Assembly: GCF_900176375.1 (NCBI RefSeq)
Contig: NZ_FWYF01000001.1
Coordinates: 1,808,449-1,872,448 of the forward strand
Direction: 5' to 3'
DNA from: Reichenbachiella faecimaris
GTDB lineage: Bacteria > Bacteroidota > Bacteroidia > Cytophagales > Cyclobacteriaceae
Length of the DNA stretch: 64,000 bases
Shown here piece after piece: positions 55,572-64,000 of the stretch (position 1 is its first letter; every line of letters begins with the position of its first letter). A program made the position numbers and the translations under genes. The notes under the pieces were generated by a model, which did no database searches, was not told where the DNA came from, and saw nothing but the letters and a program-made list of their open reading frames with translations.

Positions 55572-56375
55572 TTAGCCTCCTATTCTGATGACTCTTCTTT
55601 CTTCGCCATTGCCGTTATATTGCTGCATCATCTCTTGCAACTTTTCCTCTTGAAGCTCATTGAATTTTTCGGTTGTGATTGATTTACCTCCTTTTGGTTT
55701 TTCGATCACCACTTTTTCTTGTGGATTTAGCAGGATTTTGCTACAAATAATTGTGGAATTTCCATTGTTGACTTCAAGGATGAGGCCTGGCAATCCCCAA
55801 AAGTCGTCTGGCCCATGATTCACAGGAATATCCATCGTAAACCAGGCGGTAACTTCTACCTGCGTCACCACTTCCTTGGGCTGCCCATTTTCTGTGTCTA
55901 CTTGCATCATTCTGGCCTCTCTGGTGTATCTGGCCTGTTGGCACTCATATTTGCCAATCTGTTTTTTCTCTCCAGTGATTTCCCAATCTAAAGCCTCCAG
56001 TTCATCATCAATCAAAAAGGGTTTTCCAAACAAATCAGCATTTTGAAGGTATCGTTTCTTTTTGGTGTCTTTATAGGTCAGTGAAGAACCACCAGCTACT
56101 CGCACCATCACATCACTTGCTTGAGCAACTTCCTTCTTGTCTAAAGATTGAATTTGCTTGTAGCTAGATTCCGAACCATTGAATTTGAGTTCATATTCTC
56201 GTTGGAGTGCCTGCCTCAATTGCATTTGCATAGCAGCCTGCTGCCCATGACTCAAAGTGCTGTCTCCGCTGAAATTGACTGAAGCGGCTGTTTTGTAAGT
56301 GGCTATTCCCGACTGTGCCAAGCCCTGAAAACTAAGGGCGCACAGCATAATTGATAGTTTAATAATTGTGTTCAT
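55572..56375 (-). CDS. GLPGLI family protein
   Basis: The 267-residue exported protein (signal peptide about 1-20, ending GLAQ) carries the name-giving motif in DDFWGLPGLILEVN (about 190-203) and the family's CQQARYTREAR segment. These proteins occur beside outer-membrane TonB-type receptors, as here (11 bp upstream of the barrel gene). Their biochemical role is unknown; a metal- or peptide-related function has been suggested from neighbours. The C-terminus is rich in Gln and Glu. Confidence 0.92.
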   Translation of the reverse strand: MNTIIKLSIMLCALSFQGLAQSGIATYKTAASVNFSGDSTLSHGQQAAMQMQLRQALQREYELKFNGSESSYKQIQSLDKKEVAQASDVMVRVAGGSSLTYKDTKKKRYLQNADLFGKPFLIDDELEALDWEITGEKKQIGKYECQQARYTREARMMQVDTENGQPKEVVTQVEVTAWFTMDIPVNHGPDDFWGLPGLILEVNNGNSTIICSKILLNPQEKVVIEKPKGGKSITTEKFNELQEEKLQEMMQQYNGNGEERRVIRIGG

Positions 56376-56480
56376 CTTTCTGTGTTTTGATTATGATTCA
56401 AAACAAGTGGGAATCAAATCAGAAATATGTTATCGAGTGTTAACGAGTGTTAACCCTCCTGAAAAGCACCTCAATACTTC

Positions 56481-56488
56481 TATCTTTG
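56481..56488 (+). promoter_or_regulatory. Possible -7 element close to the histidine kinase start
   Basis: TATCTTTG matches TAnnTTTG and ends 3 bp before the ATG at 56492, so if used the mRNA would be nearly leaderless. No good -33 was seen. Confidence 0.35.
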
Positions 56489-56491
56489 GGT

Positions 56492-57916
56492 ATGGACAAT
56501 AGGAAATTTAGGGTGTTATCATGGGTGATTGTAGTGGCCATCCTTATGACTGTATTGGCCCAAGGCTATTGGAACTGGAGAAATTATCAGGAAAACAAAA
56601 GGTTTCTACTGTCTGAAATTCAAATGGCATTGGACAATGCAGTAGAACAATATTACGCTCAGCTGGCAAAAATTCATTTTATCCAAATGGGTGAAAATCA
56701 GCTCTTACCAGCTCAACTGAACCCATCAAGCCCTATCTCTATCACTACTGATAGCACGATCACAAAAGCTTTTAAATATACTACCACTGATAAGGAAATT
56801 CAAAAAATCCAATGGAACGTAGATTCACTGGTAAAAGAGCCGCACACCAATATGGTCATCGTAAGCAAAGTAAACCGTATGGATACTGTGGTGGGAACTG
56901 AAAAAAGATTCGTAAAACTTGCTTCACGATTGGCTATGTCGTTGGAAGCTGATAGCTTAAACCAAAATGCCATAGATAGTTTGATGGCGCTGGAATTAGC
57001 TAGAAAAGGGATCCATGCAGATTTCAAAATTGTACAAGAGCCTCCAGTAGCCTTTTCAAATCGCGAGGTTATTGTTCAGGCCAATTCCACCTATCTGGCT
57101 ACTGGCAACGAACTTTATCTAAGTATTCAACCAAGTTTTGCTGCCGTTCTAAAAAAGGGGATTGGCGGGGTTATTGTTTCCCTGTTGACTGCCCTGATAG
57201 TCATCATGGTATTACTTTATTTGTATCGTTTCATTCAGCATCAAAAGAGCCTGGATCTGATGAAAAACGACCTCATTAGCAATATCACACATGAATTCAA
57301 AACACCTATTGCTACTGTAAGCACTGCACTAGAAGCTATAGAAAAATTCAATACTGCAAAGGACACGGCCAAGACCGCCAAATATCTTAAACTCTCCAAT
57401 GAGCAACTCACCAAGCTGAATGGTATGGTAGAGAAACTATTGGACACGGCTACGCTAGAAGAGGGTGAGTTGATCCTCAATATTGAAAAGAACAATCTAA
57501 ATGAATTGGTTCAGAGCGTATTAGAAAAGTATGAAGACATTCCAAATAAAACCATCACTTGGCTGGCTAAGGGTGAAATATGGGTAGAGCTGGATGCTTT
57601 TCATTTTGAACATGCCATTTCTAACCTGATTGACAATGCCATGAAATATGGAGGTGATCAAATTCAGGTCTCAGCAGAACAAAACGAAAATGAATTGATG
57701 CTTTCTGTAGTCGATAATGGAATAGGGATAAGCAAAAAGGAGCAGGCCAGAATTTTCGACAAATTCTATCGTATTTCTTCAGGCAACGTCCATGATGTGA
57801 AAGGGTATGGCATTGGTTTGTACTATGCAAAGACTATTGTAGAAAAACATGGCGGACATCTTGTTCTAATTGCAAATCCTGAAGGGACTACTTTCAAAAT
57901 CACCCTACCCTTATGA
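56492..57916 (+). CDS. Sensor histidine kinase
   Basis: About 474 residues from ATG 56492 (a GTG at 56447 is possible). It has two TM helices (about 9-28 and 228-250) enclosing a periplasmic sensor of ~200 residues, H-box ISNITHEFKTPIATV (about H267), N-box ISNLIDNAMKYGGD, G1 VVDNGIGISKK and G2 GYGIGLYYAKTIVEKHGG. Its stop overlaps the response regulator start (ATGA). It is divergent from the GLPGLI/barrel genes, which it probably controls. Confidence 0.92.
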   Translation: MDNRKFRVLSWVIVVAILMTVLAQGYWNWRNYQENKRFLLSEIQMALDNAVEQYYAQLAKIHFIQMGENQLLPAQLNPSSPISITTDSTITKAFKYTTTDKEIQKIQWNVDSLVKEPHTNMVIVSKVNRMDTVVGTEKRFVKLASRLAMSLEADSLNQNAIDSLMALELARKGIHADFKIVQEPPVAFSNREVIVQANSTYLATGNELYLSIQPSFAAVLKKGIGGVIVSLLTALIVIMVLLYLYRFIQHQKSLDLMKNDLISNITHEFKTPIATVSTALEAIEKFNTAKDTAKTAKYLKLSNEQLTKLNGMVEKLLDTATLEEGELILNIEKNNLNELVQSVLEKYEDIPNKTITWLAKGEIWVELDAFHFEHAISNLIDNAMKYGGDQIQVSAEQNENELMLSVVDNGIGISKKEQARIFDKFYRISSGNVHDVKGYGIGLYYAKTIVEKHGGHLVLIANPEGTTFKITLPL

Positions 57917-58593
57917 GTAAGCCAATGAAAATATTGCTGGCTGAAGACGAACCCTCACTGGGACTTATCGTGAAGGAAAGTTTGGAATCCAGAGACTTCC
58001 AGGTGGAATGGTCTGAAAACGGAGAAGAGGCACTTGTAAAATACAAGAATTTCAAACCAGATATTTTGGTATTGGACGTGATGATGCCAAAAAAGGACGG
58101 TTTTTCGCTGGCCAGGCAAATTCGAAAATTGGATCAGCGTACGCCCATCATTTTCCTAACAGCTAAATCGCAAACCAAAGATGTCGTAGAAGGCTTTGAA
58201 CTGGGCGGCAACGACTACCTCAAAAAACCTTTCAGCATGGAAGAGCTGATCGTAAGAATCCAGGAGTTGATTCTTAGAAGAGAAAGGAAGTCTGCTGAAG
58301 AGCAAATAGAAATTGGCGCTTATTTGTTCAATTATCCCAAACAAAGATTGCAATACAAAAATGAGGAACAAATGCTCACACACCGTGAAGCAGAAGTACT
58401 CATGAGTCTTGCCATTTCCCCTAATGAAGTGGTAGATCGCTCCACCATGCTTAGTGAAATCTGGGGCAATGATGACTTTTTTAATGCACGGAGCATGGAT
58501 GTTTTTATCACCAAACTCAGAAAGAAATTAGCCAAGGATTCAAATATTGAAATCCTGAACGTACGAGGGTTTGGCTATAAATTGGTTTGCTAA
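57913..58593 (+). CDS. OmpR-family response regulator
   Basis: The 226-residue protein has a receiver domain with the acidic pocket (AEDEP), phospho-acceptor Asp in LVLDVMMPKKDG (about 55), FLTAKS and K in NDYLKKPF, followed by a winged-helix DNA-binding domain (LTHREAEVLMSLAISPN, VDVFITKLRKKL type: MDVFITKLRKKLAK). It is translationally coupled to the kinase. The likely target is the divergent GLPGLI/outer-membrane operon. Confidence 0.95.
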   Translation: MSKPMKILLAEDEPSLGLIVKESLESRDFQVEWSENGEEALVKYKNFKPDILVLDVMMPKKDGFSLARQIRKLDQRTPIIFLTAKSQTKDVVEGFELGGNDYLKKPFSMEELIVRIQELILRRERKSAEEQIEIGAYLFNYPKQRLQYKNEEQMLTHREAEVLMSLAISPNEVVDRSTMLSEIWGNDDFFNARSMDVFITKLRKKLAKDSNIEILNVRGFGYKLVC

Positions 58594-58771
58594 ATATAAT
58601 TCTGTCCTCGAATTAGTTAACTTCTACAATCGTACAAACCTGACAGAAGGAAGGTGAAGGGAGAAATCTTGTAAGTAATGACAGCCAAAGTTGCCACTAT
58701 TTGACTGCAAGAAGCTGACAGCATCTCTTCGTAAACTACGAGACGACTTATGACTGATCACTTTCTAAATC

Positions 58772-59338
58772 TTATTTCAGAAATATTGAAACCTGAATAA
58801 AATCACAACCATTCGAGCAATTAATAATTACTTGCTCGAATGATTGCTGCTCTATCATCAAAAAATCTCCTGCTGTCAGCCTTTTATCTTCACAAGTTGC
58901 ATTTCCTGTATGGAGATAAATAAGCTCAACGTCCGCTACCAAATGGCAAACTACCTGCTCACTGTGGGATACTCCTATATGCTTTAAAGTACCTTGAGCA
59001 CCCTCACGACACATCAAATTAAAATTCGTGGCTTTGCCCCTACTGCAGGTTTGCCAATCTCCCTGAAAAATATCCTGATCAAACGGTAATAATTTCTTGG
59101 TATGATGACCTTCATGAGTCAAGGTGTGCTTTCCTTCTAACAGCATCAAAGTTCTCTGAATACCAGGCAGGGGTGTAAACATGCTTTGTTCTGCTTCTAC
59201 CGTAGCCAAGCTGATTCGGAATAGAAAGTCTCTTTTTTGGAAGTCGGAAGCTGGCGGATAGATAAACAACTCCTGGCTGGTACCTTTGGCCCAAGTAATT
59301 GTTTTTGATGGGTTTGGTTTCAGGTGCTGAATGATCAT
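58772..59338 (-). CDS. HutD/Ves family protein
   Basis: The 188-residue cupin-like protein contains TITWAKGTSQELFIYP, DFLFRISLATVEAEQSMFTPLPGIQRTLMLLEG and the long acidic loop typical of HutD. HutD is linked to histidine utilisation in pseudomonads; the function here is uncertain since no hut genes are near. Its start overlaps the preceding GNAT gene's stop (ATGA). Confidence 0.8.
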   Translation of the reverse strand: MIIQHLKPNPSKTITWAKGTSQELFIYPPASDFQKRDFLFRISLATVEAEQSMFTPLPGIQRTLMLLEGKHTLTHEGHHTKKLLPFDQDIFQGDWQTCSRGKATNFNLMCREGAQGTLKHIGVSHSEQVVCHLVADVELIYLHTGNATCEDKRLTAGDFLMIEQQSFEQVIINCSNGCDFIQVSIFLK

Positions 59339-59883
59339 TTGGTTTGAAAATGATCTAAATTCAAAAACCTTGTTTTACTCATTTCAAATCTTCTGACCTC
59401 TTGTGGGAAACAAATGATGCTAGGTGTAGTTTCATAAATCTCCACAAACTCAAAACCTGCCTGCTCCAATAAATGTACAGGTGCAGTATTTCCAGCGAAT
59501 GGCTCACATCTTAGTTTTTGTAATTGAAAATGCTCAAAATACTTTGGGATGGATTGTTTGACTAACTCCAGCCCATGACCAAATCTACGGTTTTCCTTTT
59601 CCCAAATGTGCAAATGCATATAGGCCTCTTGACCTAAAGTGATGTGATTGATATTGGAGTGGCCGATAGCCTTTCCATCCACCTCCCAAATCACATAGTA
59701 CAGCTGCTTCTCTTCAAATGGTTTGTTTAGCTCAGCTTGAATAGCCGCTATCCACTCCTCACGAGCTGGCAACTTGCTCTTGTCCGCACCCATACCCTTG
59801 AGATAGGCCACATCTGCATTCGAGAAGTAGTCTACTACTCGCTCTGCATCTGCTGGAATCATTTCTCGGGTGGTGGTTTTCAT
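59335..59883 (-). CDS. GNAT family N-acetyltransferase
   Basis: About 182 residues from ATG 59883; the frame extends upstream to 59955 but the preceding stretch looks non-coding. The core shows VIWEVDGKAIGHSNINHI, HLHIWEKENRRFGHGLELV (acetyl-CoA-binding RxxGxG/A region) and LEQAGFEFVEIYE. Substrate unknown. Coupled to hutD. Confidence 0.82.
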   Translation of the reverse strand: MKTTTREMIPADAERVVDYFSNADVAYLKGMGADKSKLPAREEWIAAIQAELNKPFEEKQLYYVIWEVDGKAIGHSNINHITLGQEAYMHLHIWEKENRRFGHGLELVKQSIPKYFEHFQLQKLRCEPFAGNTAPVHLLEQAGFEFVEIYETTPSIICFPQEVRRFEMSKTRFLNLDHFQTK

Positions 59884-60093
59884 GGAACTATGGTTAAAAA
59901 TATCAACACGAATTAAGATAAAAAATGCTACTGTTTGCCTTGTTTCTACGAGCACTCGACTGTGTGGAACAAAAGAGACACAATTAATGATTAATCAATC
60001 TTTGACAATCTTCAATCTCCCCAGCCCTCTTCGCCAAGAGGGAGTTCTTTTTCCCCTTAGAAAAAGGGGGTAAGGGGGATTTGATCTTCGTAT

Positions 60094-60567
60094 CTAAAAA
60101 TCATTAATCCCATTTTCAAAAGCCTGATCGGCGGGGAGATTGGATCCAGAGGCGGCTTCTACGGCCAGTTCGTCGCAGCGCTCGTTTTCGGGAATGCCAG
60201 CATGGCCTTTCACCCATTTGAAGGTGACTTTATTGCGCTTGTAGGGTGGAATAAAACGCTCCCAGAGATCTTTGTTTTTCTTGTCTTTAAATCCTTTTTT
60301 CACCCAGCCCCAAAGCCAGCCTTTTTCTACCGCGTCTACCACATATTTGGAATCCGAGTAGATCAGCACTTCTGCATTTACCACTTTCAGTGCTTCCAGC
60401 CCTTTGATCACTGCCAGCAGTTCCATGCGGTTGTTGGTAGTTTTGCGGAAACCTTCGGACAGCTCCTTTCTGTGGCCTTTGGCCAGGAGTACAGTGCCAT
60501 AGCCCCCTGGTCCTGGATTGCCTCTGGATGATCCGTCTGTATATATGATAATGCTAGGTTGAGCCAT
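60094..60567 (-). CDS. rnhA: Ribonuclease HI
   Basis: The 157-residue enzyme cleaves RNA in RNA-DNA hybrids. The DEDD residues are all visible: IYTDGSSRGNPGPGGYG (D), NNRMELLAVIKGLEAL (E), YSDSKYVVDAVEKGW (D) and NERCDELAVEAA (D). Eight tandem GTTAATG heptamers lie directly upstream of its start. Confidence 0.96.
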   Translation of the reverse strand: MAQPSIIIYTDGSSRGNPGPGGYGTVLLAKGHRKELSEGFRKTTNNRMELLAVIKGLEALKVVNAEVLIYSDSKYVVDAVEKGWLWGWVKKGFKDKKNKDLWERFIPPYKRNKVTFKWVKGHAGIPENERCDELAVEAASGSNLPADQAFENGINDF

Positions 60568-60578
60568 TATGAAAACAA

Positions 60579-60634
60579 GTTAATGGTTAATGGTTAATGG
60601 TTAATGGTTAATGGTTAATGGTTAATGGTTAATG
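60579..60634. repeat. Heptanucleotide tandem repeat (GTTAATG)8
   Basis: Eight perfect copies of GTTAATG fill the space between marC's stop (60641) and the rnhA start (60567), 12 bp upstream of the rnhA ATG. Confidence 0.9.
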
Positions 60635-60640
60635 GTATAA

Positions 60641-61213
60641 CTAAAAAGCTATCCCGTTTTTGAACAGTTTGATCGAAATCGCCAATAGAATGATCCCGAA
60701 TACTTTTCTGATCACATTGAATCCTGCATGTCCGATCTTCTTTTCCAGCCAACTGGAAGATTTGAGCACGGCATAAATCAAGAGCAAATTAATCAAAATA
60801 CCCACCAGAATATTAGTCAATTCATATTCGGCACGCAAGGAAATCAAAGAGGTCATGGTGCCTGGCCCAGCGATCAGAGGGAAGGCAATCGGCACTATGG
60901 ACGACGAGCTGGTTTCTTCCTCATCAGATCTAAACAGTTCTATACCCAAAACCATTTCCATCCCTATCATAAACATGATGAGCGCACCTGCAATGGCAAA
61001 AGAACCAACATCAATTCCCAATAGGCCTAAAATTTTATCCCCTAGAAATAGGAAGATAATCATGATAACTCCAGCTACTATGGTGGCTTTGCCACTATAG
61101 ATAGTTCCTGATTTTTTTCTCAAGTTGATAATGATGGGAATACTTCCCAGAATGTCGATCACTGAAAATAGGATCAGTGATACAGACAAAATTTGAGTGA
61201 ATTCGAGTTGCAT
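60641..61213 (-). CDS. MarC family integral membrane protein
   Basis: The 190-residue protein has about six TM segments (LSVSLILFSVIDILGSIPIIINL, AIAGALIMFMIGMEMVLG, SSSIVPIAFPLIAGPGTMTSLISLR). The GPG motif in PLIAGPGTMT is typical of the family. MarC proteins were once linked to antibiotic resistance, but their function remains unclear. It follows aroQ on the same strand with a 2-bp gap. Confidence 0.88.
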   Translation of the reverse strand: MQLEFTQILSVSLILFSVIDILGSIPIIINLRKKSGTIYSGKATIVAGVIMIIFLFLGDKILGLLGIDVGSFAIAGALIMFMIGMEMVLGIELFRSDEEETSSSSIVPIAFPLIAGPGTMTSLISLRAEYELTNILVGILINLLLIYAVLKSSSWLEKKIGHAGFNVIRKVFGIILLAISIKLFKNGIAF

Positions 61214-61215
61214 CT

Positions 61216-61635
61216 TTAGTTGTTTAAAATGTATTGTATACCTTCTTTATACCCATCTAGTCCCAGACCGATATAGTGAGCCACACAGACTGGTGTTAGA
61301 TAGCTATGATGTCTGAATTTCTCACGTTCCATCACATTGGAGATGTGTACTTCCACGACTGGCGTGGTCACGCCTTTGACCGCATCTGCCAGGGCGACGG
61401 AAGTATGGGTATAGCCCCCTGCATTCAATATGATGCCGTCATAGTCAAAACCTACCTCATGGATTTTGTCTATCATCACACCTTCGTGGTTGGTTTGTAA
61501 ATATTCCAAATCTACCTTTTCAAATTTTACTTTGAGGTGTTCGAAGTAGTCCTCGAATGTCTCGTGACCGTAAATTTCTGGCTCTCGTCTGCCTAGCAGA
61601 TTTAGATTGGGTCCGTTGAGAATGAGTATTTTCAT
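61216..61635 (-). CDS. aroQ: 3-dehydroquinate dehydratase, type II
   Basis: The 139-residue enzyme catalyses the third shikimate step. Motifs: LNGPNLNLLGRREPEIYG at the start, the active-site lid Tyr/Arg in the GRREPEIYG loop, TNHEGVMIDKIHE, LNAGGYTHTSVALADAV and VEVHISNVMEREKFRHHS. It begins the aroQ-marC pair, with a -7 element at 61655-61662. Confidence 0.96.
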   Translation of the reverse strand: MKILILNGPNLNLLGRREPEIYGHETFEDYFEHLKVKFEKVDLEYLQTNHEGVMIDKIHEVGFDYDGIILNAGGYTHTSVALADAVKGVTTPVVEVHISNVMEREKFRHHSYLTPVCVAHYIGLGLDGYKEGIQYILNN

Positions 61636-61654
61636 GATCTAAATATAAAGGGCG

Positions 61655-61662
61655 CAAAAGTA
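61655..61662 (-). promoter_or_regulatory. -7 promoter element of aroQ
   Basis: CAAAAGTA (minus strand TACTTTTG), 20 bp upstream of the aroQ ATG. Confidence 0.5.
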
Positions 61663-61860
61663 AGCTACAACTATCTATAGATGACAAACCCGTTGCACAG
61701 TTTTCTAAAATAGTTCATTTTTACTTCGGATATAATTTAACTGTCATATCGCAATGAAATGGAGATATCTCTTCAGCGACGGGCAGAAATTAACCAACTG
61801 TCAAAAAACTGGCAGGAGATCTCTACGGCTACGCCTACGAGATGACAAAAAATAAAAACT

Positions 61861-62760
61861 ATGTCCTGGAAGTTTTACATCAGTCAATTCAAATCCTATC
61901 TGCAGCTAGAGCGCTCGCTAGCACCTAATTCTGTAGAAGCCTATGTGCAGGATATTGTAAAGCTGGAGCAGTTTCTGACTTTGAAAAAAAATGACCATGG
62001 CCCACTGAAAGTCACAGATTCTGACATAAGAGATTTATTGGAATACATTCATGAGCTGGGTATGTCTGCCTACTCCCAAGCTAGAATAGTTTCAGGCATC
62101 AAATCTTTTTTTAAATATTTGGTCTTTGAAGGCGACTTGGACAAGGACCCTTCAGAGTTGATAGAAGCACCTAAGCTGGGACGCAAACTACCTGATACAC
62201 TCAATGTGCAAGAAATAGATGCATTGTTCGAAGCTATAGACCATAGTACGCCAGAAGGGCCTAGGAATCGTGCAATGCTCGAAACGCTTTATAGTTCGGG
62301 ACTTCGCGTCTCTGAGTTAGTCAACTTGCAACTCAACTGTGTGCTGGAAGATATCGGATTCCTAAGAGTGATCGGAAAAGGGAATAAAGAACGTCTGGTT
62401 CCCATTGGCCGTGAGGCGCTCAAACACATCAAAATCTATGTGGAGCATTTGCGTTGTCATCTGGAAATCAAAAAAGGACATGAGCATTTTGTATTTCTCA
62501 ATCGCCGGGGTGCTCAGCTGACGCGAGTGATGATTTTTACTATCATCAAAAATCTGGCTATCAAGATTGGTTTAAATAAAAGAATTGGCCCTCATACTTT
62601 TCGCCATTCCTTTGCTACACATTTGATTGAGGGAGGGGCTGATCTGCGCGCTGTGCAGGAAATGCTTGGTCATGAGTCTATCACTACCACTGAGATTTAC
62701 ACGCATTTGGATCGTGATTATCTAAAACAAATCATAAAAGATTTTCACCCGAGGAGCTAA
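61861..62760 (+). CDS. xerD: Tyrosine recombinase XerD
   Basis: The 299-residue recombinase resolves chromosome dimers at dif. The SAM-like N-terminal domain (YLQLERSLAPNSVEAYVQDI) precedes the catalytic domain with R (LYSSGLRVSELVNL, about 148), K in IGKGNKERLVPIG, H-x-x-R in HTFRHSFATHL (about 244-247), H in LGHESITTT and Tyr in EIYTHLD (about 280). No mobile-element context surrounds it. A weak inverted repeat (62760-62783) ends the transcript before the convergent OmpA gene. Confidence 0.93.
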   Translation: MSWKFYISQFKSYLQLERSLAPNSVEAYVQDIVKLEQFLTLKKNDHGPLKVTDSDIRDLLEYIHELGMSAYSQARIVSGIKSFFKYLVFEGDLDKDPSELIEAPKLGRKLPDTLNVQEIDALFEAIDHSTPEGPRNRAMLETLYSSGLRVSELVNLQLNCVLEDIGFLRVIGKGNKERLVPIGREALKHIKIYVEHLRCHLEIKKGHEHFVFLNRRGAQLTRVMIFTIIKNLAIKIGLNKRIGPHTFRHSFATHLIEGGADLRAVQEMLGHESITTTEIYTHLDRDYLKQIIKDFHPRS

Positions 62761-62769
62761 CAAGGAAGG

Positions 62770-64000
62770 TTACCCCTCCTTGTCTACATCCTCATCCCCA
62801 CTTCCAACCAGCTGAATTGATAGATCCATGATCGACTCATCTTCTATTTTCACTAAAATCCCTTCTTCTAAATAGTTATCCTGCTGTACGATCAATTGAT
62901 AAATGGCATGTGAATTCACATTTAATTCAAAATTTCCTTTTTCATCTGTGTAAACCTGTGTGGCTCTATGTGCGCCTTTCACAATCATGGTAATCACAGC
63001 ATCCTTCAGGGCATTTCCTGCAATATCTTTGACTTGTCCAGAAAGGATAGTTGGTCCTTGTATATTCTTTTCTACCAGCACAAATTCTTTCCTATCTCCA
63101 TCAGACAAATGCTCGGACACATAGTCAGAGTCTATCCACAGCAATTGTTTCTCTTCTTCTGTCAGCATATCTGGTAAAAATCCAGTGATCATGAACTCTG
63201 CTCTGCGATTTTTTTGATGCTCAGATTCTGGACATTTTATTCCATTGTGGCATTTGTTGACTAAGTGTGACTCTCCATAACCTTGACCCAAAATTCTAGT
63301 ATGATCCACGCCATGAGCGGCCACATAATCGGCAGATGATTTGGCACGTTTGTCAGAAAGATCAAAATTGTACTGGTCTCCACCTCTACTATCTGTATGC
63401 GTGCTCAGCTCTACTATTATGGAAGGGTTTTCCATGAGTGTTTCGGTAAATTTGTCCAACTCTACTGCCGCATCTGGTCGAATGTCCCATTTGGCCAAAT
63501 CGAAATGAATATCATTTAAACCAATAGGTTTTCCTATGATGATCTTTTCTAAGTCTCTATCAAAAATAATCTCTCCATTGTGCTCATCGCCAATGGCCAA
63601 CTGATCTACTTCTGAGAAGTACCTGTATTTTTTAAACATGAAAGAATAAGTAGTATTTGGATGCGCCAAAAAAGAATATGCTCCATCAGCTTCCGTTACG
63701 ATTCCGAACTTTTCGCCCGTGTTCTCATTTAAAACAATCACCTTGGCAGACTCCAACGTGTCACCTTTGACCTCATCAGTTATAGTGCCTCTGACTACCA
63801 AACGTTCTTTCATGATTCGCAATACCAACGTATCACCTTCGGGCCACTGCTGGGGACTAAATCTGCTCATGTCTTTTGAATAGTCAGATTTGCCAGCCAA
63901 CACTGTAAATTTGTGATCCATATCATATTCAAAATTGAATGTTCCGTTGTGCACGGTGAGTGCCTGCTCCACAGTATCCCCAGTTGCATTGACCACCTGA
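62770..64000 (-). CDS. OmpA-family protein with carboxypeptidase-regulatory-like domains (5' truncated by window end)
   Basis: The frame runs off the window end with no reliable start; the GTG near 63996 is internal. About 410 residues are visible: two Cna/carboxypeptidase-regulatory-like domains (VVRGTITDEVKGDTLESAKVIV), an OmpA-like peptidoglycan-binding domain (LNDIHFDLAKWDIRPDAAVELDKF, ELSTHTDSRGGDQYNFDLSDKRAKSSADY, GYGESHLVNKCHNG with two Cys, then CPESEHQKNRRAEF), and a further regulatory-like domain after it. Such proteins anchor outer-membrane structures to peptidoglycan. Gliding/type IX-linked roles are possible but unsupported. Confidence 0.85.
   Translation of the reverse strand, partial: QVVNATGDTVEQALTVHNGTFNFEYDMDHKFTVLAGKSDYSKDMSRFSPQQWPEGDTLVLRIMKERLVVRGTITDEVKGDTLESAKVIVLNENTGEKFGIVTEADGAYSFLAHPNTTYSFMFKKYRYFSEVDQLAIGDEHNGEIIFDRDLEKIIIGKPIGLNDIHFDLAKWDIRPDAAVELDKFTETLMENPSIIVELSTHTDSRGGDQYNFDLSDKRAKSSADYVAAHGVDHTRILGQGYGESHLVNKCHNGIKCPESEHQKNRRAEFMITGFLPDMLTEEEKQLLWIDSDYVSEHLSDGDRKEFVLVEKNIQGPTILSGQVKDIAGNALKDAVITMIVKGAHRATQVYTDEKGNFELNVNSHAIYQLIVQQDNYLEEGILVKIEDESIMDLSIQLVGSGDEDVDKEG

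Noticed and set aside
60579-60634. CRISPR array
   Set aside because: Contiguous 7-bp units without spacers; a simple-sequence repeat.
61861-62760. Phage or genomic-island integrase
   Set aside because: Length, motifs and housekeeping neighbours fit XerD; no attachment site or cargo genes nearby.

Overview
The window is ordinary chromosome of a Bacteroidota bacterium, most likely a marine or soil member of the Cytophagales. This rests on the gene families (GLPGLI, DUF4199, DUF3667, DUF3078, DUF6048/DUF6452, BatA-type protein, bacillithiol enzyme BshC, sphingolipid genes), on AT-rich regions ahead of start codons in place of Shine-Dalgarno sites, and on the phylum's -7 promoter motif TAnnTTTG, seen 30-60 bp before many starts. 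I could not run a database search, so genus is not assigned. No rRNA, CRISPR array or insertion sequence is visible. The first and last genes are cut by the window edges.

Layout. 0-4 kb: two tandem TPR/LuxR-type regulators, a small Pmp3-like membrane protein and a frameshifted DUF2306 gene. 4-9 kb: a compact dihydroceramide module (ceramide-synthase-like acyltransferase, serine palmitoyltransferase, ceramide-type reductase) followed by inositol-3-phosphate synthase. 9-22 kb: housekeeping genes (K+ channel, LpxH, FtsH, RsfS, BirA, AhcY, sigma factor with small zinc-finger partner, Gmk, NadD, Frr, PyrH, biotin carrier, Lrp). 22.2-23.1 kb: a gene-free stretch holding two 214-bp non-coding units. 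23-31.9 kb: acyl-CoA ligase, DUF3078, pirin, lipid kinase, TypA, BshC. 32-32.8 kb: a toxin-antitoxin pair between two copies of the 3' end of rimO. 34-39 kb: a TolC/ABC/adaptor export operon whose ATPase has an in-frame stop, and two related outer-membrane proteins, one broken. 39-49 kb: BatA-like protein, catalytically degenerate dihydroorotase, DUF4199 pair, glycosyltransferase, methyltransferase, membrane pyrophosphatase. 49-58.6 kb: TrmN6, a TolB/TPR protein, and an outer-membrane receptor plus GLPGLI protein divergent from a histidine kinase/response regulator pair. 58.7-64 kb: HutD, GNAT, RNase H, a heptamer repeat, MarC, AroQ, XerD and an OmpA-type protein.

The strongest candidate for something undescribed is the tandem pair of RNA units at 22353-22566 and 22761-22974. 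Each has a near-identical leader hairpin, a 112-nt domain that folds as a class II (long variable arm) tRNA, and an identical intrinsic terminator. The copies differ almost only in the first anticodon base and the 43-nt variable arm, where a base pair changes on both sides (G-C to U-A). The class II body, a pyrimidine at position 37 and Asp/Glu-type anticodons do not match any normal tRNA, so a regulatory or non-decoding role is plausible.
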